In this document: one piece after another, positions 12,895-23,973 of the stretch
Position numbering within the stretch: the first letter of the stretch is position 1
Layout of the letters: each line of letters opens with the position of its first letter
NCBI RefSeq assembly: GCF_029168945.1
Contig: NC_083603.1
Coordinates: 49,920,406-49,984,405, forward strand
Direction: 5' to 3'
Origin: Cannabis sativa
Taxonomy: Eukaryota > Streptophyta > Magnoliopsida > Rosales > Cannabaceae
DNA length: 64,000 nt
Made by a program: the position numbers and the translations under genes
Notes under the pieces: model-generated
Seen by the model: only the letters and a program-made list of their open reading frames with translations
Database searches by the model: none
What the model was told of the DNA's origin: nothing

Positions 12895-14170
12895 AAATTA
12901 ATTTTTAAATAAAAACAATTAATGACCTGGACCAATCAGGACTATCACGTGGTCATTGACTTGACACTTAATGGACAGATACCTACAAAAATTCTAGAAA
13001 TATAATTTAAGTATTTAATAGCAACCAGAACAGAAGTTAAATTTAGGTATTTATGCTGGAAATAACTTTTTAATTCTTTATAAACTTTTGGTAATCATAT
13101 TATATTTTTATATAAATATAGTACTTTTATCAATATCTTTATAATTTTTATTTTTAAGGCTGCTTTTATTGGCTTTTATGTTTTTTTTTTCTTATCATTG
13201 TCCCTTTTCTAATTACATATCGTTAGAAAGGTAGTATTATTTCTTAAAAAAAAAAAAAACTTCATCCCTTTTGTAATTACATGTTCTTAGAAAACTAACC
13301 AAGATATTCATGCAACTATACAATAAAAGTAGTGAAAAGTAGAATAATTTGTATTTTCTCTTCCTAAATTATTTTTTTAACACTCTCAAATTGTCTCTTA
13401 AAAGATATTTTTTGTTAATAATTCATTCGAAAATATAACAATTACATTAGAAGTGGATAATATTTAAATCAATCTAATTATATTAAACCAGTCTAAATTC
13501 TAATCCAATTACAAAAAATTGAATATTTAATTATAATTGAATTGAATGTAAATTACAAAATAAATAAATAAATAAGATTTACCGAAGTATCAGTGGGGAA
13601 GAAACTTATGAAGCTAGTAAATTAATGAAAAATACTTATAAGTATCAATACATAAGAGAAATATTTCAAAGAAGAAACATATATAAAATAACTAACTAAA
13701 TATAAAGTATATAACAATAAAGTAACACATATTAGAAAAAAAAAAAGAATTATTTCATATATTATTTTTTAATATATTTTTTTATTTTTACAGTTTAGGT
13801 TCCCGTGATTTTTATGTAGATTTAGGTTGTGATTTAAGTTACTTTATTAATTGCTTAATAATTTACTATATAGATTTTCGTAAAAAATATATAAAAAAAA
13901 TTATTTTAAAGTATAAAAAAAAAATAACTGTATATAGAGACACTTTTTATGATTGGACATAAGCATCACATCATCAATGTTTTTATGACTGCATGTAGAG
14001 TCATTGTTTTTTAGAAAGAGTGACTTTCTTTACACAATGTTTCCTAAAAAATATTTTTTGTTGGTAAATAAATTTTTTTTATGGTTATAATTTGGTGAGA
14101 AAATTTATTAAACGAAATTGGATCTTGCACTAAAGTTTCACCTTATTTACATATTTTCTTAAATGCCAAT
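12895..14170. other. AT-rich intergenic DNA, nothing recognised
   Basis: Strongly AT-rich with homopolymer runs (A-run at about 13245-13259, T-runs near 13170 and 13760). No ORF of note, RNA gene or bounded repeat was identified. Confidence 0.6.
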
Positions 14171-14178
14171 TAAATTTT

Positions 14179-15189
14179 AGGATATTGGCGGTTAAATTAC
14201 CTGAACTTTACGTTTTGTAATACTTAAACACAAAAACCAAAATTTTGGCGGCACAACTACCTAAACCCTAGTTCCGTTTTGTTCTGCACACCTCCGTCCA
14301 AAAATCACAGTTAAGTGCCACGGTGGACTGTCCACGTGTACACACTTGTACACGTAGCAAATTTTTAGTGGTCCACATAATATTAGTTTTAAAAAATAAT
14401 TATAAATATTTAAAAAAAATTAAAAAATCAGAAAAAAAAGTAATTTTTTTTTTCTTTTTACTTTTTTTTTTTTAATTTAAAAAATTAAAAAATTATTTTT
14501 TTTTTACTTTTTTTTTTTCCTTTTTCTTCTTCTTTCTTCTTCTTTCTTCTTTCTTCTTCTTTTTCTGCAGAAACCCTCCCAGCGCTCTTTCTCTCTCTCG
14601 TCTCACCACTAGAGCCGAAGCACCGTCTCACCACCAGAGGTTGGTCGAGAGATTGGGTCGGGGTTTGGGGTTTTGGGGCTTGGTGGTTTTGGGTTTCGGG
14701 GTTTCAGGTCTTGGGGGGTTTGGGTCTCCAGTGGTGAGACAGTGCTTCGGGATCCAGTGGTGAGACGAGAGAGAGAAAGAGGGCTGGGATGTGGTGAGAC
14801 GGTGCTTCTGTAGGAAAAGAAGAAAAAGAAGAAGAAAGAAGAAGAAAAAGAAAAAAAAAAGTAAAAAAAAAATAATTTTTTTAATTTTTTTTTAAATTAA
14901 AAAAGTAAAAAAAGAAAAAAAAATTAATTTTTTTTTTCTGATTTTTTAATTTTTTTTAAATATTTATAATTATTTTTAAAACTAATATTACGTGGACCAC
15001 TAAAAATTTGCCACGTGTACAAGTGTGTACACGTGGATAGTTCACCGTGGCACTTAACTGTGATTTTTGAATGGAGGTGTGCAGAGCAAAACAGAACAAG
15101 GATTTAGGTAGTTATGCCGCCAAAATTTTGGTTTTTGTTGTTAAGTGTTACAGAACATAAAGTTCAGGTGGTTTAGCCGCCAATATCCC
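14179..15189. mobile_element. Foldback element with about 450-bp inverted arms
   Basis: The two ends are long inverted repeats: aggatattggcggttaaa at 14179 pairs with the end ggtttagccgccaatatccc at 15189, and the pairing continues inward through ccacgtgtacacacttgta, gtggtccacataatatta and the poly-A/T and ttcttctttctt tracts to about 14640 and 14730. A short G-rich loop (gggtttggggttttggggc type) lies between. An 8-bp direct repeat taaatttt flanks it (14171-14178 and 15190-15197). Size, long terminal inverted repeats and 8-bp duplication suit a MULE-derived MITE; a hAT-type origin is also possible. There is no transposase. Confidence 0.85.
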
Positions 15190-15204
15190 TAAATTTTTTG
15201 TCTT

Positions 15205-15555
15205 TTAAACTTTAACATGCAACAAATTATATTCCCTGAATTTTTCTGGTCGCTAAAAATTCTCCCTGAACTATTGAGATTATTAGATTTAAGGACTTCT
15301 GTGTGATTTCTTTCAATTTTACTATTTTAATGATTATTTATGTAGCAAACTATGCTCCCCAAATTTTGATATCTACCAAATTACATCTTTCGAACTTTGA
15401 CATGTACTAAATCATGCCCCTGAACTTTTATTCATGTTAAACTTTTTTTACTAAAATAGGACAAAAGTCCTTAAATCCAACAATATAGTTCAAGGATAAC
15501 GACCTTAAAAATTCAAGAGACATAATTTAGTACATATCAAAATTTGAGGTGCAAA
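15205..15555. repeat. Second imperfect inverted-repeat MITE-like element
   Basis: Left arm (about 15209-15298: aacatgcaacaaattatatt...ggtcgctaaaaattct...gatttaaggactt) pairs imperfectly with the right arm (about 15463-15550: aagtccttaaatcc...aacgaccttaaaaattc...acataatttagtaca). The centre holds a further variant of the same phrase (accaaattacatctttcgaa and tactaaatcatgcccctgaa). Ends and target duplication are not clear. It lies between the first foldback element and the gene promoter. Confidence 0.6.
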
Positions 15556-15569
15556 AATCTTAATTAGTT

Positions 15570-16399
15570 ATACTTAGTAATCAATTTTAATCTATTACAA
15601 GCCATTAATTAATTACTTGGCTTACTTGTCCTAAAATGAATTTCTCAAATTTTTCAAATGAAATAAAATAATATTTGGACACAAGTCTACTATAAATTAA
15701 ATTGTTATATTTTAATTATTAAGAAATGTGCCAAACTCCTAATTAATTAAATTCCTCCAAGTCTTTTTTTAAGAGACAACATGAAGATTAGTCCAAATTT
15801 CCAAGTTAGTTGTTAAAATTTTAAAAGATTTGTTCAACTTTGTTGCCACTAGTCTTTCCTTATCCATTACCACGAGATAATTATTTTTTTGAAAAGTATT
15901 ATCATATATAAATCAATTTTAAGGTTTGAAGGGAATGGTCATTGGTCAACTTGATTTAAATACTAAAAAGGACAATGGAACTAGTTGGTATGGACTAAAA
16001 GAACACTATTGAAGGATAACATATTTTTATGTAGAAAATAAAGACTCCTCTTGTGGTTGTGGCACCTATATTAATATATATTTAATTATATAAATAGATT
16101 TTCTTTTGGTTACCAAAAAAATCCATTGTTGAGATTTTAAGAGTAAATTATCAAACACCCAAACGCATCCTATTTTCTATACTTTTGATACGTATTTTTT
16201 GATATAGTCAAATTAGTTACTGTTTTTTACCAGTTCCATGAACTTGACTTTAGTCTTGAGAATAATCATTCCAAAAGTTTGGGCTAAGTTAGGATAAACT
16301 CAAGAAATATTAGGAAAATTCCAAGTAAAGATGACAAATATATAAATTATATAATATAAATTAAAAAGGGTAGTTTTGAAATAAAGTTGCACTATATGT
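15570..16399. other. AT-rich upstream intergenic DNA
   Basis: No gene, RNA or bounded repeat recognised. It lies more than 2 kb upstream of the start codon of the trehalose-phosphate synthase-like gene and could hold distal regulatory sites, which cannot be identified by eye. Confidence 0.5.
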
Positions 16400-16870
16400 G
16401 CATTTTTTTGAGGGAAGAACAAAAACCCCGTAAAGACTATAACGTAAAGACCAAACCAAAAGTGTTTGCATTGCAATCCAACTGTTCTGTAAATTCTCTC
16501 TCTAGTTTTTTTTTTTTTTCTTGACTTTCTACGTTAAAATCTTATTCAACCGTTTAACAAAAACCTTTCATGAAATTCTTCTTCATTTTCTTTTCCTTTC
16601 TGTACCAATATACTATTTATTTTTTTGCTAAAGAAATAAATATGTTATTTTGTTTGGGTATGTAATGTAAGATATTTAAATTGGTACGTTTCGAAACCAT
16701 TAATAAAAGCTTTCACAAATCTCACCGGTTTCGAACCTAACACACACATATGTATATTACATATATATTTATACAATACACACTCTGTTTCTCATACAAC
16801 TCATACCCTCTTCAATATCTTGTATTTAATATATTTTTAAAATAAAACCTTACATATGATATATGCTAAC
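16400..16870 (+). promoter_or_regulatory. Putative promoter of the TPS-like gene
   Basis: A TATA-like stretch (atatatatttatacaat, 16761-16777) is followed by pyrimidine-rich leader-type sequence with CT runs (16895-16920 and 17288-17315), common near plant transcription starts. The true start site is not visible; transcription from about 16790-16870 would give a long leader with at least one intron. Confidence 0.4.
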
Positions 16871-17281
16871 ATTAATCTTTATTGGATTGGATAAGACTCT
16901 CTCTCTCTCTCCCTCTCTATGTAAGTTTTCTCTGACACCCCTTCTCAGAAATTTCTCTCTGTTCTTTTTTTTTTCTCGTTGTAATCTGTCCATTTCTTTT
17001 CCGAGAAAGTTATATGAGAAAATGGGCACTTGGAATTTTCTGGGTTATTGGGAATGAGTTAGCTTTCGCGATGGTCTACCTGCTTCCTCTCTTTATTCTA
17101 TAAACATTTTCTTGTGTTTTCTTAGAAGCCAAACACTATTCTGTACTTTGTCTATTGTTGTTTGATTTTTTGTTTTTTATATAATCATTTTGCACAGAGA
17201 TTCTTTTCTTGCTGTTCTGACATAAGTAGTCCTAGAAGCTTTGTCTAGCTGAATCAGTGATCCCAGATTCCCATATTTCAG

Positions 17282-17287
17282 GTTAAT

Positions 17288-17318
<31 letters not shown>

Positions 17319-18375
17319 TTTCAGATTTTCTTTTTGGCCTTAAGCCTTACTCATTCTGTTTGCACATAAAGATTACAGAGAGTTTATTGAATTTTTTTTT
17401 CATACTAAATATGGATCGGTACAAGCTAAATCATGAATAGAAAAACAAAGATCTCTTATCGAAATTTGGAAAAGTTAAAAAAAAATGACTCAGTTGCGTG
17501 ACAAGTAATTGTTTTCATCTGTTTAATTAATATTTTTTAAAAAAATAAATAAAAAACTTTGAATAGTCTTTTGAGTGTGAATGTCAATAATTTATAGTAG
17601 ATAAGGTTGATTGGTTGAATAATATAGTACCATCACATTAATTGAAATTTATTCCTTATAGTCATTATTTTGTATTTTTGTACAGAATTTGGATTAAGCT
17701 GATATAGAATCGATTCTTCTATCAAGAATTTAAAATCTGCTCAAAAGATGGAGGCTTGTGGATTTTTGTTTTTGTAATTGTTTAGTTTTAAAGGAATACA
17801 AAGACTTTCTTATTTTATTTAATTTAATTTATGGACACAAGTCAAATAAACTATATTTGGCCTAATTTGAGAATATGGTTTATCCTTATTGGCTATCTGT
17901 ATTCATGACTTACAAGCCAGATAAGGTGTGGTGATATAAAGTTTTTTTTTTCTTTGTTTGGAACTAAATTATGTAAAATAATGCATGAGAAAATTGTGTT
18001 TTTTCTGAATTCCTTACAGATCAACTGTCTCTATCAATTTTGCCTTTGGTTCTTAATCTGTGAGAAAACTAGAATATTCTCAGTGGAGCTTCCATCTTAA
18101 AAGATAAAGAGAATTTTTTTAAGTATTAGGAGCAAAGTTTCTTACCTTCCTCCAAGCTTAATCAAAAAGTAGGTATGTTTTGCAGGTCCATGACTTTTGT
18201 TTATTATTTCTTTCTATCTATAGATATGCTTAGTATTGTAACCCTTTGATTATGTTTTAAGGATTAGCAGTAACAACTGTATGTTATGTGATCAATTATT
18301 GCCTTTTATTGTATTGATTTGATTATGTTTAGGAATAGAGCATTGAGTATTTTCCTTTCACATCACTTTCTACAG
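17282..18375 (+). other. Putative intron in the 5' leader of the TPS-like gene
   Basis: A good donor (cag|gttaat at 17281/17282) is followed by a pyrimidine microsatellite, and a good acceptor (ctttctacag, ending 18375) lies 90 bp before the start codon. Plant class II TPS genes commonly carry leader introns. An alternative acceptor is tttttgcag ending 18185. Short upstream ORFs (for example starting at 17021, 11 codons) would lie in leader exon 1. Transcript data would be needed to fix the borders. Confidence 0.45.
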
Positions 18376-18465
18376 GTTTTTGAAACTACACTTTTGCTTA
18401 GCACTTACAAGAAGCATTCACATTACCAAGAAGAGAACTCATAAGAAGAGATTATATTTGCAATA

Positions 18466-21257
18466 ATGTTTTCGAGATCTTGCATTAGTTTGTTGGAATT
18501 GGCCTCAGGGGACATGTTGAATTTTCCACCAACTCCTAGAAATCTTCCGAGACTGATGACTACCGTTCGAGGAATTATGCCCGAGATAGAAGGCAGTGGA
18601 GGATTACAGTCTCCTCCTCCTCCTGATTGCTGCGAAAAGATAATAGTTGTGGCTAATTTTCTGCCTATAAATGCTCAGAAAGATGTGAATTCAGGAAAGT
18701 GGTGCTTTAGTCTTGATGAGGATTCACTCTCATTACAACTTACAGATGGTTTCCCACCTGGTACAAAGGTTGTTTTTGTAGGATCTCTCAAAGTTGAAAT
18801 CGATATTAGCGAACAAGAAGTTGTTTCTCAGAAACTTCTTGAGGAGTTTAATTGTGCTCCTACTTTCCTTCCTTCTGATATTCAGAAGAAATATTACCAT
18901 GGTTTTTGTAAGCAATATTTGTGGCCTCTTTTTCATTACATGATGCCAATGTGCCTAGACCATGGTAATCGTTTTGATCGCAAGCTTTGGCAGGCCTATG
19001 TTTGTGCTAATAAGATGTTTGCAGATAAGGTTATGGAGGTGATTAATCCAGAAGAGGACTATGTATGGGTTCATGACTACCATCTTATGATCCTACCTAC
19101 ATTTTTGCGAAAGCATTTTGCTCGGGTGAAGCTTGGTTTTTTCCTTCATAGTCCATTCCCCTCTTCAGAAATCTACAGATCACTTCCTGTTAGAGATGAA
19201 ATTCTTAGAGCACTACTAAATGCAGATTTGGTTGGTTTCCACACGTTTGATTATGCTCGCCACTTCTTGTCCTGTTGTAGTAGAATGCTTGGTTTGGAGT
19301 ATGAATCCAAGAGGGGATACATTGGAGTTGACTATTTTGGCCGGCGAGTTAACATTAAAATTCAGCCTGTGGGGATTCATTTGGGATGGCTTCAATCCGC
19401 ACTTAATCATCCGTTGTCTTCCACAAAGGCTGAACAGATTCAACAACAATTCAAGGGAAAGAAGTTGATTCTGGGTGTTGATGATATGGACATTTTTAAA
19501 GGCATTAGTTTAAAGTTCTTGGCAATGGAGAAACTTTTGTTGCAGCGTCCGGAGTTGCTTGGAAAAATAGTCTTGGTTCAAATTTTGAATCCTGCAAGGA
19601 GCACAGGGAAGGATGTTCAAGAAGCTAAAAGGGAGACATATGTGACTGCTACAAGAATAAATGAGGCTTTTGGTTTTCCAGGCTATGAACCAATTACTTT
19701 GATAGACCGCGATGTTCCTCTATATGAAAAAACTGCCTATTATTCTTTAGCAGAGTGCTGCATTGTGAATGCTGTTAGGGACGGTATGAATTTAATGCCA
19801 TACAAGTATACAATATGCAGGCAAGGAACTCCGAAAATGGATGAAGCTCTAAGTCTTTCCTCTGATTCCCCTCGAACTAGTACGCTCGTTGTTTCAGAGT
19901 TCATTGGTTGTTCGCCATCTTTAAGTGGAGCAATAAGGGTGAATCCATGGGATGTGGAGGCGGTAGCTGATGCACTTAATGTGGCCATCACAATGCCTGA
20001 TGTAGAGAAGCATTTGCGGCATGAGAAGCACTACAAATACATCAGCTCCCACGACGTGGCTTATTGGTCTCGTAGCTTTTTTCAGGATTTGGAAAGAGCT
20101 TGCAAAGATCACTACAGTAAACGATGTTGGGGAATTGGTTTCGGTCTAAACTTCAGAATTCTGTCTCTTTCACCAAGTTTTAGGAAGCTTTCGATTGACC
20201 ATATTCTCTCATCGTACAGGAAGACTAGTAGAAGAGCAATATTTTTAGATTATGATGGAACAGTAGTGCCTCAAACTTCCATCTCCAAGCCTCCAAGTCC
20301 TGAAGTCATTTCTGTTTTGAACAATCTTTGCAGTGACCCGAAGAACATTGTGTTTATGGTTAGTGGCAGAGGGAAGAAATCTCTTGGCGAATGGTTCTCT
20401 CAATGTGAGAATCTTGGTATTGCAGCTGAGCATGGATACTTCATAAGGTAGGTTCTTTTGACATACAAGAATTTTAAGTTCCACCATTTAAGCTACTTAA
20501 TAGTCTCTTCTTTTAAGCTTGAAAGTGAAATTGAATTGGTTTATAACTCCTTTTGATTCTTATAGATGGAGTAGAAAATCCGATTGGGAAACCGCCCCCT
20601 TAGCTGCAGATGTTGAATGGAAACAAATTGCAGAACCTGTGATGAAATTATATACAGAAGCAACCGATGGATCTTATATAGAGACCAAGGAGAGTGCCTT
20701 GGTATGGCACCATCAAGATGCTGATCCTTATTTTGGATCTTGCCAGGCTATGGAATTGTTGGATCATCTCGAAAATGTCCTTGCAAACGAACCTGTAGTA
20801 GTTAAGAGGGGACAGCAGATAGTTGAAGTAAAGCCACAGGTTCGAACGAGCTCTTTCTCATTCTCATACTCTCTTTTAGTACTTTTTTTATTACATTTCC
20901 ATGAGAGTTTCACCACTCTGTTTATGATAACTGCAGGGAATTACTAAAGGACTTGTTGCAGACAAAGTCCTTTCTATGATGATCAATGAAGGGAAGCTAG
21001 TAGATTTTGTGATGTGCATTGGAGATGACAGATCTGACGAGGACATGTTCGAAAGCATATCAAGCATAGCTTCTAACTCATGTCTCCCTACAGTTCCCGA
21101 GGTATTCGCCTGCACTGTTGGCCAAAAACCAAGCAAAGCTAAGTACTATCTAGACGATTCTGTAGATGTCATGGCACTGATTGGAGGCCTAGCTGCTTCA
21201 AGTCTTAAATCAAGGTCGAATACAGCTATTCAAGTTTCTCTAGAAAATGTTGTTTAA
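18466..21257 (+). CDS. TPS: Class II trehalose-phosphate synthase-like protein
   Basis: Three coding exons: 18466-20447, 20566-20839 and 20937-21257, with GT-AG introns (20448-20565 and 20840-20936), giving 858 aa. The N-terminal SRSCISLLELASGDML is typical of plant class II TPS (the TPS8/9/10 clade is my best guess). A GT20 synthase-like domain covers about 57-545 and a trehalose-phosphatase-like HAD domain about 588-835, with DYDGT at 595-599 and GDDRSDED at 781-788. Compared with active bacterial OtsA, the catalytic Arg of the ERLDYSKG motif is Asp340 (GVDDMDIFKG) and the Glu after DGMNL is Lys447, while the loop Asp439 and Lys345 remain. This fits class II proteins, generally found to lack synthase activity and thought to act in sugar/T6P signalling. 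The reading frame is intact and the length normal. It is probably cytosolic, as no signal peptide or membrane segment is seen. Confidence 0.95.
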
Positions 21258-21610
21258 GAAGAAAGCAGTGGCTCTTGTACAGCAGCCTTTACAACTACAA
21301 CATGGATTAAAACAGTTTTATAATTGGCGAGAATTGGTTGTGTGATTCGGTGTTTCATCGAAAAAGGACGACAGTACAAGGAAGTGTACTACGGTGTTTG
21401 GTTTGTGTCAATAGTGACTTACAAATACTTGAATCTTCGATAGTGTGAGCACCATATAGATCAGTAAGTGCACATTTTTAACTTTGTAGTTTTCAGCAGA
21501 GGGCTCAGATTTTATTATAGTTAGTGTTTAGAGATAACAAGAGCATCATTAGTTTGTAAATGGGGTGTCTGTATGTATGCTCTTTATATGAAATACGATT
21601 CTTTTCTTCT
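21258..21610 (+). other. Likely 3' UTR of the TPS-like gene
   Basis: Unique, less AT-rich sequence follows the stop codon to about 21600. TTTGTAAATGG and tgtatgtatgctc (21556-21580), then ttatatgaaatacga, resemble the loose U-rich/UGUA and A-rich plant polyadenylation signals. No canonical AATAAA is present. The end is approximate. Confidence 0.4.
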
Positions 21611-22529
21611 TGAAAATGACAGTTATTCTTTTAGTGAAAATGGCTCAAAACTACAATTTTTCTTACTTGTTAGTTTGAAAACTACATACTAAAGGTGTAA
21701 GCTCAAAGCATATATCAGCATGCTTTTCGTAAAATGTTATTGGTACATTTTTTTTTTCATGATAGAAATTTTAAATAGTTTTTCAATGATTCTTCCAAAT
21801 TAATGATAATAATTTTTAATCCTTTCATCTACCATTGAGTTTGCAAACAGTCGTTTGTTGATATTAATTGGGGGTTTAATATAACTATACACCTTTATGT
21901 ATTTAATTAAAAAAAAAAAACTATAAAAAGTATTATGACATTTTTTTGTCAAAATACCAGATTGAAAAGATTTGTAACTGACATATCTAAATCAATTATT
22001 ATATTTATTTATAAAATAATTACTATATTTTTCAGCCAAAAAAAAAAAATTACTATATTTATTTATAGAATAATTATAAAAATAACTATTATTATTAATA
22101 ATAATCATTACATAAGATACAATATAAAAGGCAAAACACTACTGCTCTTCAAATTTTAAATTAGCATACAAAAGTGAACAGAAAAATGAAATTGACGTTA
22201 ATTTTTGTTGTCATATACCTTGAGGTGTATATTTATGTTTTTTCTTTTATGCTGATTATAACATTTTGTCATACTTTTTATAAAACAAATTATACAGATT
22301 GGCCAAAACTCTATACATTATTTTTTTGTCACACTCTACACTATCATTTTTTACTGTTATTTGATGCAAAAATGACACTAATACTAAGTAGTATACACGA
22401 AAGACACTAATATTAAGGTATATAAAAATGATACTAATTATATCGATCCTAACTATATATGATACTAATAGTACATCTTTTGAAAAAATATTCACAGTGA
22501 ACACCGAAAAGAAAGACAATATGACAGTA
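21611..22529. other. AT-rich intergenic DNA downstream of the gene
   Basis: Low-complexity AT-rich DNA. A run of near repeats (gatactaat / gacactaata / gtatataaaaatgatac) lies at 22370-22470. The 70-106 aa ORFs on both strands here have biased I/Y/F/K composition and no recognisable domain. Confidence 0.5.
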
Positions 22530-23720
22530 AAATATTTCAGAACACTTTTTGCTAAACTGGATTGAAAACATCTCATGTTGACAAAATGATGTCAACTTGG
22601 TAGTCGACCCTTTAAACCGAGCACATGAAATTCTGTTTTTGATACTTCTAAGGCTTCTAAACTTGAGGAGGGGTCTCATCCCCTGTTTTTGACCATGTCA
22701 GATTCAAAGGCCGCATAAAATTTGACATTTGAGCAATTGAAGGCAGCGTTCCAAGTTGATTGTCAACCTATGCGTTGGGCCCAGCACCAGGTCAACTTGG
22801 CCCTGGGCCATGTTTCTAGGGACTTGGGTTTGTGGTTTTCTCCCCAAGTTTACTTGAATCTTCGTTATTTCTAATGACGATAAAAATGTCCAAAACACTT
22901 TTTGCTGAGCTGGATTGGAAACAGCCCAGGTTGACAAAATGCCAATCTAGGTACTGGGCCTGCCCCCAAGTGTGAACCTGGGCTCTGGGTCCCAATTTTA
23001 CCCCTTCAATTTTTTTTTTTGGTTCATGAAAATAGTTGAATCTCAATATTTTCTGAAGACGGAGATGATTGCTCAAAAGAATTCCTGAAAAACTCCACTT
23101 TTTGTGGCCCATGTTGGCAAATTGTCAACTAGGGCGTTGTGCCTTGTCATTTGTGCCCATGAATTGCTGTTTTTCTTCTAAAAGGATCTATTCCCTCATT
23201 TTTTTATGAAGACAAATTCAATGCAAAAGTTTGATCATTGATTAGACACTTGGAAGGCACCCAGATTGACAGATTGTCAACCTGGGGCTGGGTGCTCGAG
23301 GCCCCAAGCCTCGAGTGCTCAAAAATCAACTTGCTCCAATTCTGATTCTGATACCTCAAATAAGTCTGTGGTATGTCTAGTTGATTTTTCAATGTAAGTT
23401 TTAACCACTTTGCACTAAGACGGTCCTAGAAATTGAAACCCTAGTTGAGGATGTCAACTTGGGCACCGGGTGAAACCCTATGTGCCCAAGTTGGCTTTCG
23501 GGTTACAGGTTTGTGTAATTTCAGCTCTCGGGTCCTGGATTAGGTTGCTCCATGTCTTCATGGTACAGAATACTAAAGATAGTGAGCTGAATTTAAGTTA
23601 TTAAAATCTGAACTTCTATTCCAAAGTTCCCGAAGTCAACCTGGGCATAAGGCTAGGGACCCCTCCTAGGTTGACTTGCTAGACTCGGGATCACTTAACT
23701 CTGAGATATCATCTTTTTTG
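22530..23720 (+). repeat. Diverged repeat block 2 (about 175-bp periodicity)
   Basis: The motif gtcaac(c/t)(t/a)ggg, often beside a mirrored gttgac, recurs near 22591, 22762, 22940, 23125, 23276, 23453 and 23633, spacings of roughly 150-185 bp. A longer phrase, aacactttttgct(g/a)a(g/a)ctggatt, occurs at 22543 and 22890, two periods apart. Intervening sequence is diverged. Bases 22600-23235 are collinear with the reverse complement of 7600-5071. Small ORFs on the minus strand follow the repeats and are not credited. Confidence 0.7.
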
Positions 23721-23973
23721 CCATGTGTCAAATATTCATGTCCACATCATCAACGCTACTCTTGGTATAAACATTATTATTATTATTATTATCTTTTAAA
23801 AAATTGAGGTTATATATATAAGATAAACATTAAAAAAAATAAGGGTGTTCATCAAACCCCACAAACTGCCCGCACTGCACTGCACCGCACCGCATAAAAC
23901 ATGCAGTTTGAAATTATTTGCAGTACGGTTGCAGTTTGCATTTTTGTCAAACTGCGCGGTGTGATGTGATTTC
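23721..23973. repeat. (ATT)n microsatellite and truncated MITE-like piece
   Basis: A trinucleotide run (att)n lies at 23772-23792. From about 23843, agggtgttcatcaaaccc followed by alternating gcactgcaccgcaccgc and tgcagtttg phrases resembles the end of hAT-type MITEs that start with agggtgttca. The sequence is cut at 23973 by insertion of Copia A, so the other end would lie beyond the window. Confidence 0.4.

Noticed and set aside
18733..20487. Several antisense ORFs of 60-83 aa within the TPS-like exon 1
   Set aside because: They are shadows of the coding strand, with no domain or conserved start context.
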